From Tersicoccus mangrovi (GTDB lineage: Bacteria; Actinomycetota; Actinomycetes; Actinomycetales; Micrococcaceae): a stretch of DNA of 64,000 nucleotides. The position numbers and the translations under genes are program-made. The stretch is from NCBI RefSeq assembly GCF_036881825.1, contig NZ_JBAJMW010000010.1:48538-112537 (forward strand). The letters are read 5' to 3'. The first letter of the stretch is position 1, and each line of letters opens with the position of its first letter. This document shows, one piece after another, positions 48,740 through 57,012 of the stretch. Under the pieces are notes generated by a model that was given only the letters and a program-made list of their open reading frames with translations, was not told the origin of the DNA and made no database searches.

Positions 48740-49473
48740 CCGGATCGACCGAGCGGCATCCCGCTCCCGCCAGCTCGACGTCCGACCCGGCGTCCGCGAC
48801 GGGCACTCCTCCGACGCCCACGGCGGACGAGGCACGGGCGGCCGAGCAGGTCTTCGGGTCGCGGGTCGATCTCGCCCAGCGCTACGTGGAGCATCTCGCC
48901 ACGTCGGGTATCGAGCGCGGTCTGCTCGGGCCCCGCGAGGTTCCCCGCCTGTGGGAACGGCACGTGCTCAACTGCGCCGTCATCGGGGAACTGATCCCCT
49001 TCGGCGTCCATGTCGCCGACGTCGGCAGCGGTGCCGGGCTGCCCGGCCTCGCCCTGGCCATTGCCCGGCCGGACCTGCGGATCGAGCTGATCGAACCGCT
49101 CGAGCGGCGGGTGCAGTGGCTCGGCGAGGTCATCGAGGACCTGGGACTGGAGCAGGTGCGCGTGCATCGCGACCGGGCCGAGAACGTCGCCGGCTCGATC
49201 GACGTCGACGTCGTCACCTCCCGGGCCGTCTCCGCCTTGAGCACGCTCGTGCCCTGGAGCATGCCGCTCCTGCACGGATCCGGCCGGATGCTCGCGATCA
49301 AGGGACGCAGCGCCGCCGACGAGATCGCCAAGGCCGAGAAGGCCATCCGCCGAGCCGGCGGAGTGGATCCGCGTGTCCTCACTGCGGGGCAGGATCTGCT
49401 CCCGGTACCGACGACGGTGGTCGCCATCGACGCCGCTCCCTCCCGGGACCGATCGACCGCAGCGCGACGATGA
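48736..49473 (+). CDS. rsmG: 16S rRNA (guanine-N7) methyltransferase RsmG
   Basis: A 245-residue SAM-dependent methyltransferase. About 45 disordered residues precede the core: AEQVFGSRVDLAQRYVEHLA, LWERHVLNCAVIGELIP, motif I VADVGSGAGLPGLALAI, then VTSRAVSALSTLVPW. It modifies G527 (E. coli numbering) of 16S rRNA. GTG start inside the GTGA overlap with jag. Confidence 0.95.
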   Translation: MTGSTERHPAPASSTSDPASATGTPPTPTADEARAAEQVFGSRVDLAQRYVEHLATSGIERGLLGPREVPRLWERHVLNCAVIGELIPFGVHVADVGSGAGLPGLALAIARPDLRIELIEPLERRVQWLGEVIEDLGLEQVRVHRDRAENVAGSIDVDVVTSRAVSALSTLVPWSMPLLHGSGRMLAIKGRSAADEIAKAEKAIRRAGGVDPRVLTAGQDLLPVPTTVVAIDAAPSRDRSTAARR

Positions 49474-49508
49474 GCTTCGGCGTCCCTGGGGCCTGTCCGC
49501 GGTCCCGT

Positions 49509-49514
49509 TAGTCT
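49509..49514 (+). promoter_or_regulatory. -10 element before parA
   Basis: TAGTCT lies 31 bases before the GTG of parA, which has GAGGAG upstream (49531-49536). The gap from rsmG is only 72 bases. Confidence 0.4.
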
Positions 49515-49545
49515 GGAAGCCGACCGCAACGAGGAGAGCGAGCAC

Positions 49546-50937
49546 GTGAGCAGTACCGAGTCGGGGCAGCGCGTCCCCACCTTCGCGTCGTTGAGTTCGT
49601 TCCTCACCGGCCGTCGCCAGGCAGCCGATCGCCCTTCCGAGCAGAGGACCCGCGTGCAGAATCCGGACACCACTCCGCCGACGACGGAACCGACACCGGT
49701 GGACACGGACGTGACCGACACGTCGGCGGCCGAGGACGCGGCAGTGGATGACACGGTCTCGACGGACGCGCGGCCGGCGACGGCGGCCCCTGCGGTCACG
49801 GAGCGGGTCGACTCCGACGAGCTGGCCGCCCAGCCGGCTGAGGCGCCGACGCCCGACCCGGCCGACGTGCACACGGAGCCTTCTGTGGCCGAGGCGTCTT
49901 CCGATTCCTCGGCCACCGAGTCCGATGACGCCGAGCCTGTTGTCGCTGCTGAGGCCGACGACGCTCCCGCCGCGCCGACCGCGGTCGGAGTGGCGTCTGC
50001 CGAGAAGGCCGCGGCGGTCTCCGCGTCGGCGTCAGGTCCGCTGGCCGCGGCGGACGAGAGCACACCGCTGGCGCGGCAGCTCACGAACGAGAACCGGCGA
50101 CGCGAACGGCTCAAGGCCAAGGACATCAAGCGTCCGCCGGCCACGCGGTACCTGACGGTCAGCAACCAGAAGGGCGGCGTCGGCAAGACGACCACCGCGG
50201 TGAACATCGCGGCGGCTCTCGCGCGTGCCGGATTGAACGTCCTCGTCGTCGACATCGACCCGCAGGGCAACGCCTCCACCGCGCTCGGCATCCCGCACTC
50301 GGCGGACGTGGACAGCATCTACGACGTGCTGCTCGACGACGTCCCCCTGGCCGATGTCCTCGTCCCCTGCCCCGACATCGAGAACCTGCTGTGCGCGCCG
50401 GCGACGATCCACCTGGCCGGCGCCGAGATCGAGCTCGTGTCCCTGGTGGCACGCGAGCAGCGACTGCGCCGTGCGCTGGAACAGTACGAGACGCACCGTG
50501 CGGACACCGGACAGGAGCGCCTCGACTACGTCATCATCGACTGCCCTCCGAGCCTCGGCCTGCTCACGGTCAACGCCTTCGTCGCCGCGCGCGAGGTCGT
50601 GATCCCCATCCAGTGCGAGTACTACGCGCTCGAGGGGCTGAGCCAGCTGCTCAACAACATCTCGATGATCCAGAAGCACCTGAACGCGAGTCTGAAGGTC
50701 TCCACGATCCTCCTGACGATGTACGACGGGCGTACCAACCTCGCGGCGCAGGTGGCGGCGGAGGTGCGCGAGCACTTCCCCAGCCAGGTGCTCGACGCCG
50801 TCATCCCGCGCTCGGTGCGGATCTCCGAGGCGCCGAGCTACCAGCAGACGGTCATCACCTACGACCCTTCCTCCTCGGGAGCACTCTCGTACCAGGAAGC
50901 CGCCACGGAGATCAACGAACGGTCCGCGGCGGTCTGA
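49546..50937 (+). CDS. parA: Chromosome-partitioning ATPase ParA with long disordered N-terminus
   Basis: A 463-residue protein. Residues 1 to about 200 are acidic, Thr/Ala/Asp-rich and presumably disordered. The Soj/ParA ATPase follows: deviant Walker A VSNQKGGVGKTTTAVNIAAA with the signature Lys (Lys at about 209), VDIDPQGNASTALGI, YVIIDCPPSLGLLTVNAF, and the C-terminal SVRISEAPSY. It moves ParB-parS complexes on nucleoid DNA. An internal start nearer 49954 would give a normal 330-residue ParA, but the extension reads as coding throughout. Confidence 0.94.
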   Translation: MSSTESGQRVPTFASLSSFLTGRRQAADRPSEQRTRVQNPDTTPPTTEPTPVDTDVTDTSAAEDAAVDDTVSTDARPATAAPAVTERVDSDELAAQPAEAPTPDPADVHTEPSVAEASSDSSATESDDAEPVVAAEADDAPAAPTAVGVASAEKAAAVSASASGPLAAADESTPLARQLTNENRRRERLKAKDIKRPPATRYLTVSNQKGGVGKTTTAVNIAAALARAGLNVLVVDIDPQGNASTALGIPHSADVDSIYDVLLDDVPLADVLVPCPDIENLLCAPATIHLAGAEIELVSLVAREQRLRRALEQYETHRADTGQERLDYVIIDCPPSLGLLTVNAFVAAREVVIPIQCEYYALEGLSQLLNNISMIQKHLNASLKVSTILLTMYDGRTNLAAQVAAEVREHFPSQVLDAVIPRSVRISEAPSYQQTVITYDPSSSGALSYQEAATEINERSAAV

Positions 50938-51100
50938 CGGCCCGTCGGTCCCCCGCACGCGGCGGACTTCTCGTCCGCACAGTGCCGTCGTCGTCTGGAT
51001 GCGTTCTCAATCGATCGGCGTTGATTCGATCGGCTTGTCGGGGTGATCGGTGCGCGGCATGCGTGCTGCGATCCACCCGGCGGAGGGCTGCGCCGAACAC

Positions 51101-51106
51101 TAGACT
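51101..51106 (+). promoter_or_regulatory. -10 element before parB
   Basis: TAGACT lies 40 bases before the parB ATG; the gap from parA is 209 bases, so parB probably has its own promoter. Confidence 0.4.
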
Positions 51107-51146
51107 GAGTCGGTACGTTTCAGGGCGGCAGGACAGGACGGCACAC

Positions 51147-52790
51147 ATGGCGGAACGGCGACGAGGCCTCGGACGCGGACTGGGCGCTCTCATTCCCTCG
51201 GCACCCCAACAGGACGAGCGCAAGGCCCCGGCGGTCCCTGAGTCCGGCGAGGCCGCGGTGAGGGACAGTGCGGTGACCGTCGCTCCCGCGACGCCCGAGA
51301 TCCCTCAGCAGAAGACCGGTGTCGATGAGATGACGGTGTCGACGTCGACATCGCAGGACCGGACCAGCGGGACCAGCGGGTCGGCGGGACCCACGGAGAC
51401 GCCGACAGCGTCCGCACGGACGAGCACCGGTGCAGGAGCGGGAGCGGACGATGCAGCGTCCCGCGCCACCGCGGTTGACGACTCCGCTGTCAAGGATTCA
51501 CGCAAGGCCGGGCGGTCCTCGGCCGCGCCGGACCAGGACGCGGATCGTGCCGTCCCTCCCCGATCGGGCGGCAGGAGTTCGTCGACGCGGCCCAAGCGCC
51601 CGGTCGATGTCTTCTTCGACGGCGCGCCGTCCCAGGCGGCGGACTCGTCGGACGATTCCGGGTCCAGCACGAGCGAGGGACGGACGTCGACGCCGAGGAA
51701 TCGTTCCGGCCGGCGTTCGGTGTCGGCCGAGGCGATGGAGAACGCGCTGGCTCGAGGAAGCCGGGCCGGGCGTTCGCTCGGACCTCGCAACGTTGCGCCG
51801 GCACCGAGCGGAGACTCGGAGACGTCGGCCGAGGCCGTTGCAGACGAGACGGATGCCGCCCCGTCCGTCGAAGCCGGACAACAGAAGGACGCCGTCGAGA
51901 TTTCCACACCTGTGGACAATGTCGGGGGGAGCATCCGGGACGCGTCCGCCGAGGTTTCACGTGAAACCCTCGTCGAGGTGCCGGGGGCGGTGTTCGCCGA
52001 GATTGCCGTGACAGACATACAGCCGAACCCGCGACAGCCCCGGTCGGTGTTCGACGAGGATGAGATGGGCGAACTCGTGCACTCGATCCGCACGATCGGC
52101 GTGCTCCAGCCGATCGTCGTGCGTCGTCGATCGGCTGGCTCGGGCTACGAGCTGGTGATGGGTGAGCGTCGCTGGCGGGCTACCCAGCGAGCTGGCCTGG
52201 ACACCATCCCGGCGATCGTACGCACGACCGACGACACCGACATGCTTCGCGACGCGCTGCTCGAGAATCTGCACCGTAGTCAACTGAACCCGCTTGAAGA
52301 AGCCGCTGCTTATCAGCAGCTGCTCGACGACTTCGCTGCCACGCACGACGAGCTGGCGAGCCGGATCGGCCGTTCGCGTCCGCAGATCTCCAACACGCTT
52401 CGGTTGCTGCAGCTGCCCCCTCTCGTGCAGCGACGTGTCGCCGCCGGCGTGTTGTCAGCGGGCCATGCCCGCGCACTGCTCTCGCTGGCAGACGCCGCGG
52501 AGATCGAGAAGCTCGCTCAGCGGATCGTTTCGGAAGGGATGTCCGTACGCGCGACCGAGGAGGCGGTGGCGTTGTCCGACGGCCTCAAGCGGTCGCCGCG
52601 GTCCGCGACACCGCGCAATTCCGTTCGCCACGAACGGCTCGACTATCTGGCGACGTCGCTGTCGGACTACTTCGACACGAGCGTGAAGGTAAGCCTGGGC
52701 GCGCGCAAGGGGAAGGTCAGCATCGAGTTCGGAAGTGTTGAGGATCTGAACCGCATCATCGACATGATCAGTCCGGACGTCAGGCAGTAA
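51147..52790 (+). CDS. parB: Chromosome-partitioning protein ParB with long linker
   Basis: A 547-residue CTPase/DNA clamp. The N-terminal ParA-interacting motif MAERRRGLGRGLGALIPSAP is followed by an unusually long disordered Ser/Thr/Asp/Arg-rich region (about residues 25-275). The ParB/Srx CTP domain begins AVFAEIAVTDIQPNPRQPRS, with the GERRWRA motif at about residue 337. The helix-turn-helix region (ELASRIGRSRPQISNTLRLL) and a C-terminal dimerisation domain follow. It binds parS sites, spreads, and recruits ParA and SMC. A parS site lies inside its own coding sequence. Confidence 0.95.
   Translation: MAERRRGLGRGLGALIPSAPQQDERKAPAVPESGEAAVRDSAVTVAPATPEIPQQKTGVDEMTVSTSTSQDRTSGTSGSAGPTETPTASARTSTGAGAGADDAASRATAVDDSAVKDSRKAGRSSAAPDQDADRAVPPRSGGRSSSTRPKRPVDVFFDGAPSQAADSSDDSGSSTSEGRTSTPRNRSGRRSVSAEAMENALARGSRAGRSLGPRNVAPAPSGDSETSAEAVADETDAAPSVEAGQQKDAVEISTPVDNVGGSIRDASAEVSRETLVEVPGAVFAEIAVTDIQPNPRQPRSVFDEDEMGELVHSIRTIGVLQPIVVRRRSAGSGYELVMGERRWRATQRAGLDTIPAIVRTTDDTDMLRDALLENLHRSQLNPLEEAAAYQQLLDDFAATHDELASRIGRSRPQISNTLRLLQLPPLVQRRVAAGVLSAGHARALLSLADAAEIEKLAQRIVSEGMSVRATEEAVALSDGLKRSPRSATPRNSVRHERLDYLATSLSDYFDTSVKVSLGARKGKVSIEFGSVEDLNRIIDMISPDVRQ
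51954..51967. promoter_or_regulatory. parS site 1, inside parB
   Basis: Perfect 14-base palindrome GTTTCACGTGAAAC, coding for Val-Ser-Arg-Glu-Thr in parB. A DnaA-box match TGTGGACAA lies 35 bases upstream (51911-51919). Confidence 0.95.
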
Positions 52791-52806
52791 CGGCCGCCTT
52801 CGCCAG

Positions 52807-52840
52807 AGGAGCCCCTGTTTCACGTGAAACAGGGGCTCCT
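52807..52840. terminator. 34-base perfect palindrome: parB terminator containing parS site 2
   Basis: The 17 bases AGGAGCCCCTGTTTCAC are followed directly by their exact reverse complement. The centre (52817-52830) is a perfect parS. It lies 17 bases past the parB stop and is followed by TCGCTTTCCC. As RNA it would form a long hairpin. Confidence 0.85.
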
Positions 52841-53020
52841 TCGCTTTCCCAGGGCGTCAGTCAGTCGGATTTCGGGAGTCTATGCGTTACACCGTCTTGG
52901 TCTCCCCACGGCATCGTGTATTCGTCAACAGCGCGGACGTCGTCAGTGAGACGTTCTGACTGGCGTCGTACATCTTCGATGCTTAGGTGATGCTTGGTCT
53001 GTGCAGAAATGTGCGGCCGT

Positions 53021-53034
53021 GTTTCACGTGAAAC
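53021..53034. promoter_or_regulatory. parS site 3
   Basis: Perfect GTTTCACGTGAAAC in non-coding DNA 230 bases after parB. Confidence 0.95.
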
Positions 53035-53505
53035 GGTCGCCGCTCATGGTGATGACATCGTCGCCGTCCCGACTCGTGAAAGACAGACCATCCTGGACTC
53101 GCTCAAATCCGCCCTGAGTTCGTAAGCGCCTAACTGCGGACTTCACACGGGAGCGTTGCGAATCCAGCACACCGCTGCGGGAAAGCATGCGAGGGTGCGT
53201 GCCCGGATGTGTGCGATGGGTGCGATGGTGAGCTTGCGCATCTCATCGTGCCCGGATGGACGGTCCGGAGGCGCCATGCCACCGCTTCAGACGTCGATAG
53301 CGGCCGTCGGAGGGTCGATCTGTTGAGTAAATGGCGTCAGTGCGGACCGGTGGATCCGTCGTCAGCTCAGGTGGGGTCCATGGTGTCGTGATGTCGTGTG
53401 CGCGGACGGGTGGTGAACGACTGTTCATCCGCGCACGGGCTGGGATCATGGCCCGACGGTAACGGCAGCGCTGTCGTTACCGGTCGGTGCATCAGTCTCG
53501 TCGAT

Positions 53506-53519
53506 GTTTCACGTGAAAC
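53506..53519. promoter_or_regulatory. parS site 4
   Basis: Perfect GTTTCACGTGAAAC in non-coding DNA. Confidence 0.95.
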
Positions 53520-53951
53520 CGCATCGAGTGTGGCGCGGTCAGGCGCATGATGGCTCGACGAATCGGCAGCGATGAATGAGTGTCGAGGACGTGTCGGTGC
53601 GCCACTGGAGGCTCAGGTGCACGGTGGATGAGCGATGACGTGCGCTCATGGGTTGTGTCCGTTTACACCTATTCGGCAGGCCCGTCTAGCGGGCATCCAG
53701 TGCCGTGCGCGAGTTCGTTCGGGCGCGCTAGGACGGTGTTGACCGGATTATCGCCTTGGAGCTCCTGGTGATGTGGGTGTCGGTCGCCAGAACGGTACAA
53801 ACTGTCGAGGTCGAGCTGAGATGACTGCTTCCGTGACAAAGAGGCGTCTGTTCGCTCGCTGATTCGGACATCCCGTCGTTGGCGCCGTCGCAGGAAGCGA
53901 AACGATATGCGTGAACCCGACGTGAGGGTCACCGCGATTCCGGGGCTGGTG

Positions 53952-53965
53952 GTTTCACGTGGAAC
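53952..53965. promoter_or_regulatory. parS site 5, degenerate
   Basis: GTTTCACGTGGAAC, one mismatch to the parS palindrome. The flanks (CTGGTG ... CAGC) partly extend the dyad. Confidence 0.7.
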
Positions 53966-54264
53966 CAGCGCTTTATGTACGAGCACTCAGTCGCCACGGC
54001 TGAAGCGTGCAAACTCGAGGGCGGGAGGCCGCGATCTGACGCTCGCTCTGCCTACTCGTTCACGAACGATGGCCTGGCCTGTCGAGTGGGACTTCCGGTA
54101 TCCCTCACCACTCCGGGCTGCTCACTACTCGAGGTGAAGGTCAGTCGAGCGGGGACCGATAGCCGTGGCCTCCTCTACAGCCAGCGAGGTGGACGAACGC
54201 AGAAGCATGACGCATCGCCAGGGCGCATCAGCGGCAGCCGTATTCGGATTGACGCGGTATCGCG

Positions 54265-54278
54265 GTTTCACGTGAAAC
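54265..54278. promoter_or_regulatory. parS site 6
   Basis: Perfect GTTTCACGTGAAAC within the extended palindrome CGGTTTCACGTGAAACCG. Confidence 0.95.
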
Positions 54279-54327
54279 CGGAATCCACGGCTGTGCGGAC
54301 CCCTGTGGATTTCACCGCCGCAGGGTC

Positions 54328-54544
54328 ATGAACGAACTCGCCCGATTGATATCACCCCAGACGGCGCTCGATGCGCGCCGAACTGGAGAACACAACGCTG
54401 CCAACGAAGGCCGCCATGGCGATCCTCCAGTCCAGATGGAAGCACTGGCCCACCTATGAAGTTTCATTCAAGCGCGACGGAGCGACGACGCTCGTCAGCG
54501 CGAAGCAGAACGACGCCGTGCCCTACCCCATGGACATCTCGTAG
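54328..54544 (+). pseudogene. Two overlapping small frames, possible decayed gene
   Basis: Frame 1: ATG at 54328, 43 codons, begins MNELARLISPQTALDARRTG. Frame 2: ATG at 54371 to TAG at 54544, 57 codons, includes HWPTYEVSFKRDGATTLVSA. Both look more protein-like than chance, the first at its start and the second at its end, as if one gene were split by a frameshift. No ribosome site is clear. Could equally be non-coding. Confidence 0.25.
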
Positions 54545-54690
54545 ACCCTGCCCAGCGCCGAACAACCAGGTGATGGCTGGTAAAGCGATACTCGTTGACC
54601 TCACGAGGGTAGAAGACGAGGAGGCGGAGCCCAATGGACTCCGCCCCTCTATCGCCGAATCGTGTCAGCGTTCGGTCGCTGTGCAGCTGG

Positions 54691-55017
54691 TCAGCCGAGG
54701 AACTCGGCGAACGCCTGCTCGAAATGCTGCTTCGGCCGCGCACCGATGCTGGTCGCGGCGACGTCGCCGTCCTTGAAGACGTAGACCGCGGGGATCGAGG
54801 TGATCCCGTACTTCGAGGCCACGCCCGGGTTGTCGTCGACGTTGATCTTCACGACATCGACCTTGTCCCGGTGCTCCTCGGCGATCTGATCCAGGATCGG
54901 GGACAGCATGCGACAAGGTCCGCACCACTCGGCCCAGAAGTCGACGATGACAGGCTTCTCGGCCTGCAGGACGTCGCTCTGGAAACTGCTGTCGGTGACC
55001 TCTTTGGCGTTGCTCAT
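54691..55017 (-). CDS. trxA: Thioredoxin
   Basis: A 108-residue thioredoxin. VIVDFWAEWCGPCRMLSPIL holds the WCGPC redox site; INVDDNPGVASKYGITSIPAVYVFKDG has the cis-Pro. It reduces disulfides in the cytosol. ATG at 55017 has GGAGG 5 bases upstream. In many relatives trxB precedes trxA between murJ and the par genes; no trxB is found here, so the reductase must be encoded elsewhere. Confidence 0.97.
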   Translation of the reverse strand: MSNAKEVTDSSFQSDVLQAEKPVIVDFWAEWCGPCRMLSPILDQIAEEHRDKVDVVKINVDDNPGVASKYGITSIPAVYVFKDGDVAATSIGARPKQHFEQAFAEFLG

Positions 55018-55206
55018 GGTGCCTCCTCGTGTGGACATCACGTCGATCGCCGCCGGCTCCGTTCGCTCAGTCGGTCGATCACGTTCTGATACATGAACGG
55101 TGCCGGCGTCCGCGGTATTCCAGCAGCGCACGGGTCACCACGTCGAGGGCCGAACTCAGCGTCCGTGAAGCCGTCCATCATGCCCGTGACGGTTGGATCG
55201 AGCCGC

Positions 55207-56874
55207 TCAGTTCAGCGCGATCTCGCTGATCCTGACGCCGTACGGGTATTGCCCGCCGTTGATCCGCGGCAGTTCGGTGAAGTTGACGATCAGGTACTTG
55301 CCCGCGGGGGTACCACCGGGAAGCGGGACCGACACCTGGGGAGAGGTGAAGCTTCCCTGGGCGACCTGCCGTGCTCCGTCGATGGTCGGCTGGTCGTTGA
55401 CCATGATCTGGAAGCTGCCTCCCTGACCACCCTGCTGGGTGATGTCCACGCGAGACACCTTGGCGGGCTGCTGCAGGGCGCACACGAGAGCGAGGTTGTC
55501 CGCCAGACCGGCGAAGTTGGCGCTCGAGTAGGTCGAGCTGAACCAGTCGGTCGTGTCGTTGCCGTCGTAGAGGCGGGGCAACAGCCGATCGAGCGAGGCG
55601 ATGTCCGGGTACTGGTTGTTCTTCATCTCCCGCACGACGCCGATGATGCGCGGGGGCGCAGAGGGCGCCGCCGGAGCACTCGACGCGCCCGACGCCTTCG
55701 GCGACGCGGCTGCCGCGGAAGAGGCCGTGGTCTGAGGAGTGGACTGAGCCGCGGGCGTCCCGCCTCCGGTGAGGTTGCCCAACTGGGTGTAGACGAAGAA
55801 GACGCCCACCAGGATCAGGGCCACCACGAGGATGCCGACCAGCGCGCGGGAGAAGCGCGGATCGTTCTCGCGGTCGTCGTCCTCCAGGTCGTCGTCCTCA
55901 TCACGCCGGTCGTACCGATCGCGTCCACGGCCACCGGCCCCCACGGCACCGGCCGCAGCCGCCTCGTCGTCCCAGTCGTCGTCGCCGTGACGACGGTCGC
56001 GCAGGTCCTCGTCGTCGCGCAGATCGTCGTCGAGGTCGGCCTGGTCGTCGAGGTCGTGTTCGGCGGCCGCCGGCTCGTCACCGTACTGGCTCTCGTCGTC
56101 GTACCCGGGCTCGTCCCACGTGCCGTTGCCGTCGCGGTAGTCCTCGTCACCGTACTCATCCTCGTACCCACGCTCGCGACCCTCGATCCGGTCGAAGGAG
56201 GTGGTGTCGACGGCGTCGGCGGTGTCGTGGCGTGCGGTCTCCGGTGCCGCTGTCCGGCCACGGGAGGCGAGGGCACCGGCGGCAGCGCCCACGGCTGCGC
56301 CCGCGCCGAAGCGACCCAGACCCCAGCGACTTCGTCCGCGCGCCGGCGCAGCGTCCTGATCGGTGTCCTCGGCCTCGTCGCCGGTGGCGAAGTCCTCGTG
56401 GAGGATCTCCGACTCGAGCTGGCGATCGTCCGCGTCCTTGGCTGCCTCGGGACGGTACCCGCTGATGGGACGACTCTCGGTCGGGGGGGCCTCGGGGGTG
56501 GCGACCCAGGCGCCGCGCTCGACGTCGAAGGGCCGGGCGTCGTCGTCCTCGGCGGTCGGAGCCTCCTCCTCGGCGAGCAGCACGTCGAGCAGCTCGGCGG
56601 CCGAGGCGCGGTTGGTCACGAGGTACGGGTGGCCGTGATTGCGGCCGAGATCGAGCACCTGGAGGGGATCGCTGCGCTCACCGACGGCCACCTGCCGGGC
56701 GTGGTGGACCATGTCGTCGCCGTGATCCTCGGACGGGACCAGGATCGAGACCTTGCGACTGAGGATCTGGTCGACGCCGTCGAAGACATAGTCCGCGTCG
56801 GCCGACACGAGTACCTGTCCGGTGACCTTGTAGCGGCCGCCGAGCATGGAGCCGACGTCGACAGGCTGCGTCAC
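55207..56874 (-). CDS. MurJ-associated pseudokinase-type membrane protein
   Basis: A 555-residue single-pass protein. Residues about 10-105 resemble a collapsed kinase N-lobe (MLGGRYKVTGQVLVSADADY ... LSRKVSILVPSEDHGDDM ... LGRNHGHPYLVTN) with no catalytic loop. A long Asp/Glu/Arg-rich disordered region follows, then a membrane helix (ALVGILVVALILVGVFFVY, about residue 360), a Ser/Ala/Pro linker, and an extracellular domain with a discoidin-like beta pattern (LYDGNDTTDWFSSTYSSANF ... VSRVDITQQ). In Mycobacterium the MurJ protein carries a comparable pseudokinase and external domain on one chain; here they form a separate downstream gene. The GTG at 56874 is chosen from the start of protein-like sequence. 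Confidence 0.75.
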   Translation of the reverse strand: MTQPVDVGSMLGGRYKVTGQVLVSADADYVFDGVDQILSRKVSILVPSEDHGDDMVHHARQVAVGERSDPLQVLDLGRNHGHPYLVTNRASAAELLDVLLAEEEAPTAEDDDARPFDVERGAWVATPEAPPTESRPISGYRPEAAKDADDRQLESEILHEDFATGDEAEDTDQDAAPARGRSRWGLGRFGAGAAVGAAAGALASRGRTAAPETARHDTADAVDTTSFDRIEGRERGYEDEYGDEDYRDGNGTWDEPGYDDESQYGDEPAAAEHDLDDQADLDDDLRDDEDLRDRRHGDDDWDDEAAAAGAVGAGGRGRDRYDRRDEDDDLEDDDRENDPRFSRALVGILVVALILVGVFFVYTQLGNLTGGGTPAAQSTPQTTASSAAAASPKASGASSAPAAPSAPPRIIGVVREMKNNQYPDIASLDRLLPRLYDGNDTTDWFSSTYSSANFAGLADNLALVCALQQPAKVSRVDITQQGGQGGSFQIMVNDQPTIDGARQVAQGSFTSPQVSVPLPGGTPAGKYLIVNFTELPRINGGQYPYGVRISEIALN

Positions 56875-57012
56875 GGAGTTTCCCGCTTCCTCTCGGTGGG
56901 CGGCGGGACCGGCCGGACCCACCGATCAGTCGATGATCGTCTCGATCCTACCGAAGCGCGGGCGGGGGAGCCGGGTGCGGCACGGCGAGCCCTGCGACCG
57001 CGGTGATCGCGG

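Larger units (their letters stand above)
52841..54690. other. Gene-poor parS region between parB and trxA
   Basis: About 1.85 kb without a convincing normal-length gene. It holds four parS sites (three perfect, one degenerate) spaced roughly 300-490 bases apart, with a fifth in the terminator at its left edge. Base composition is visibly less GC-rich than the flanking genes. Open frames here (for example 53907-54137, 53975-54331) have no coding character. The best small frames are near 54328-54544. Confidence 0.7.

Noticed and set aside
53975..54331. 118-codon plus-strand frame in the parS region
   Set aside because: It reads through a parS palindrome, has no ribosome site and no protein-like pattern.
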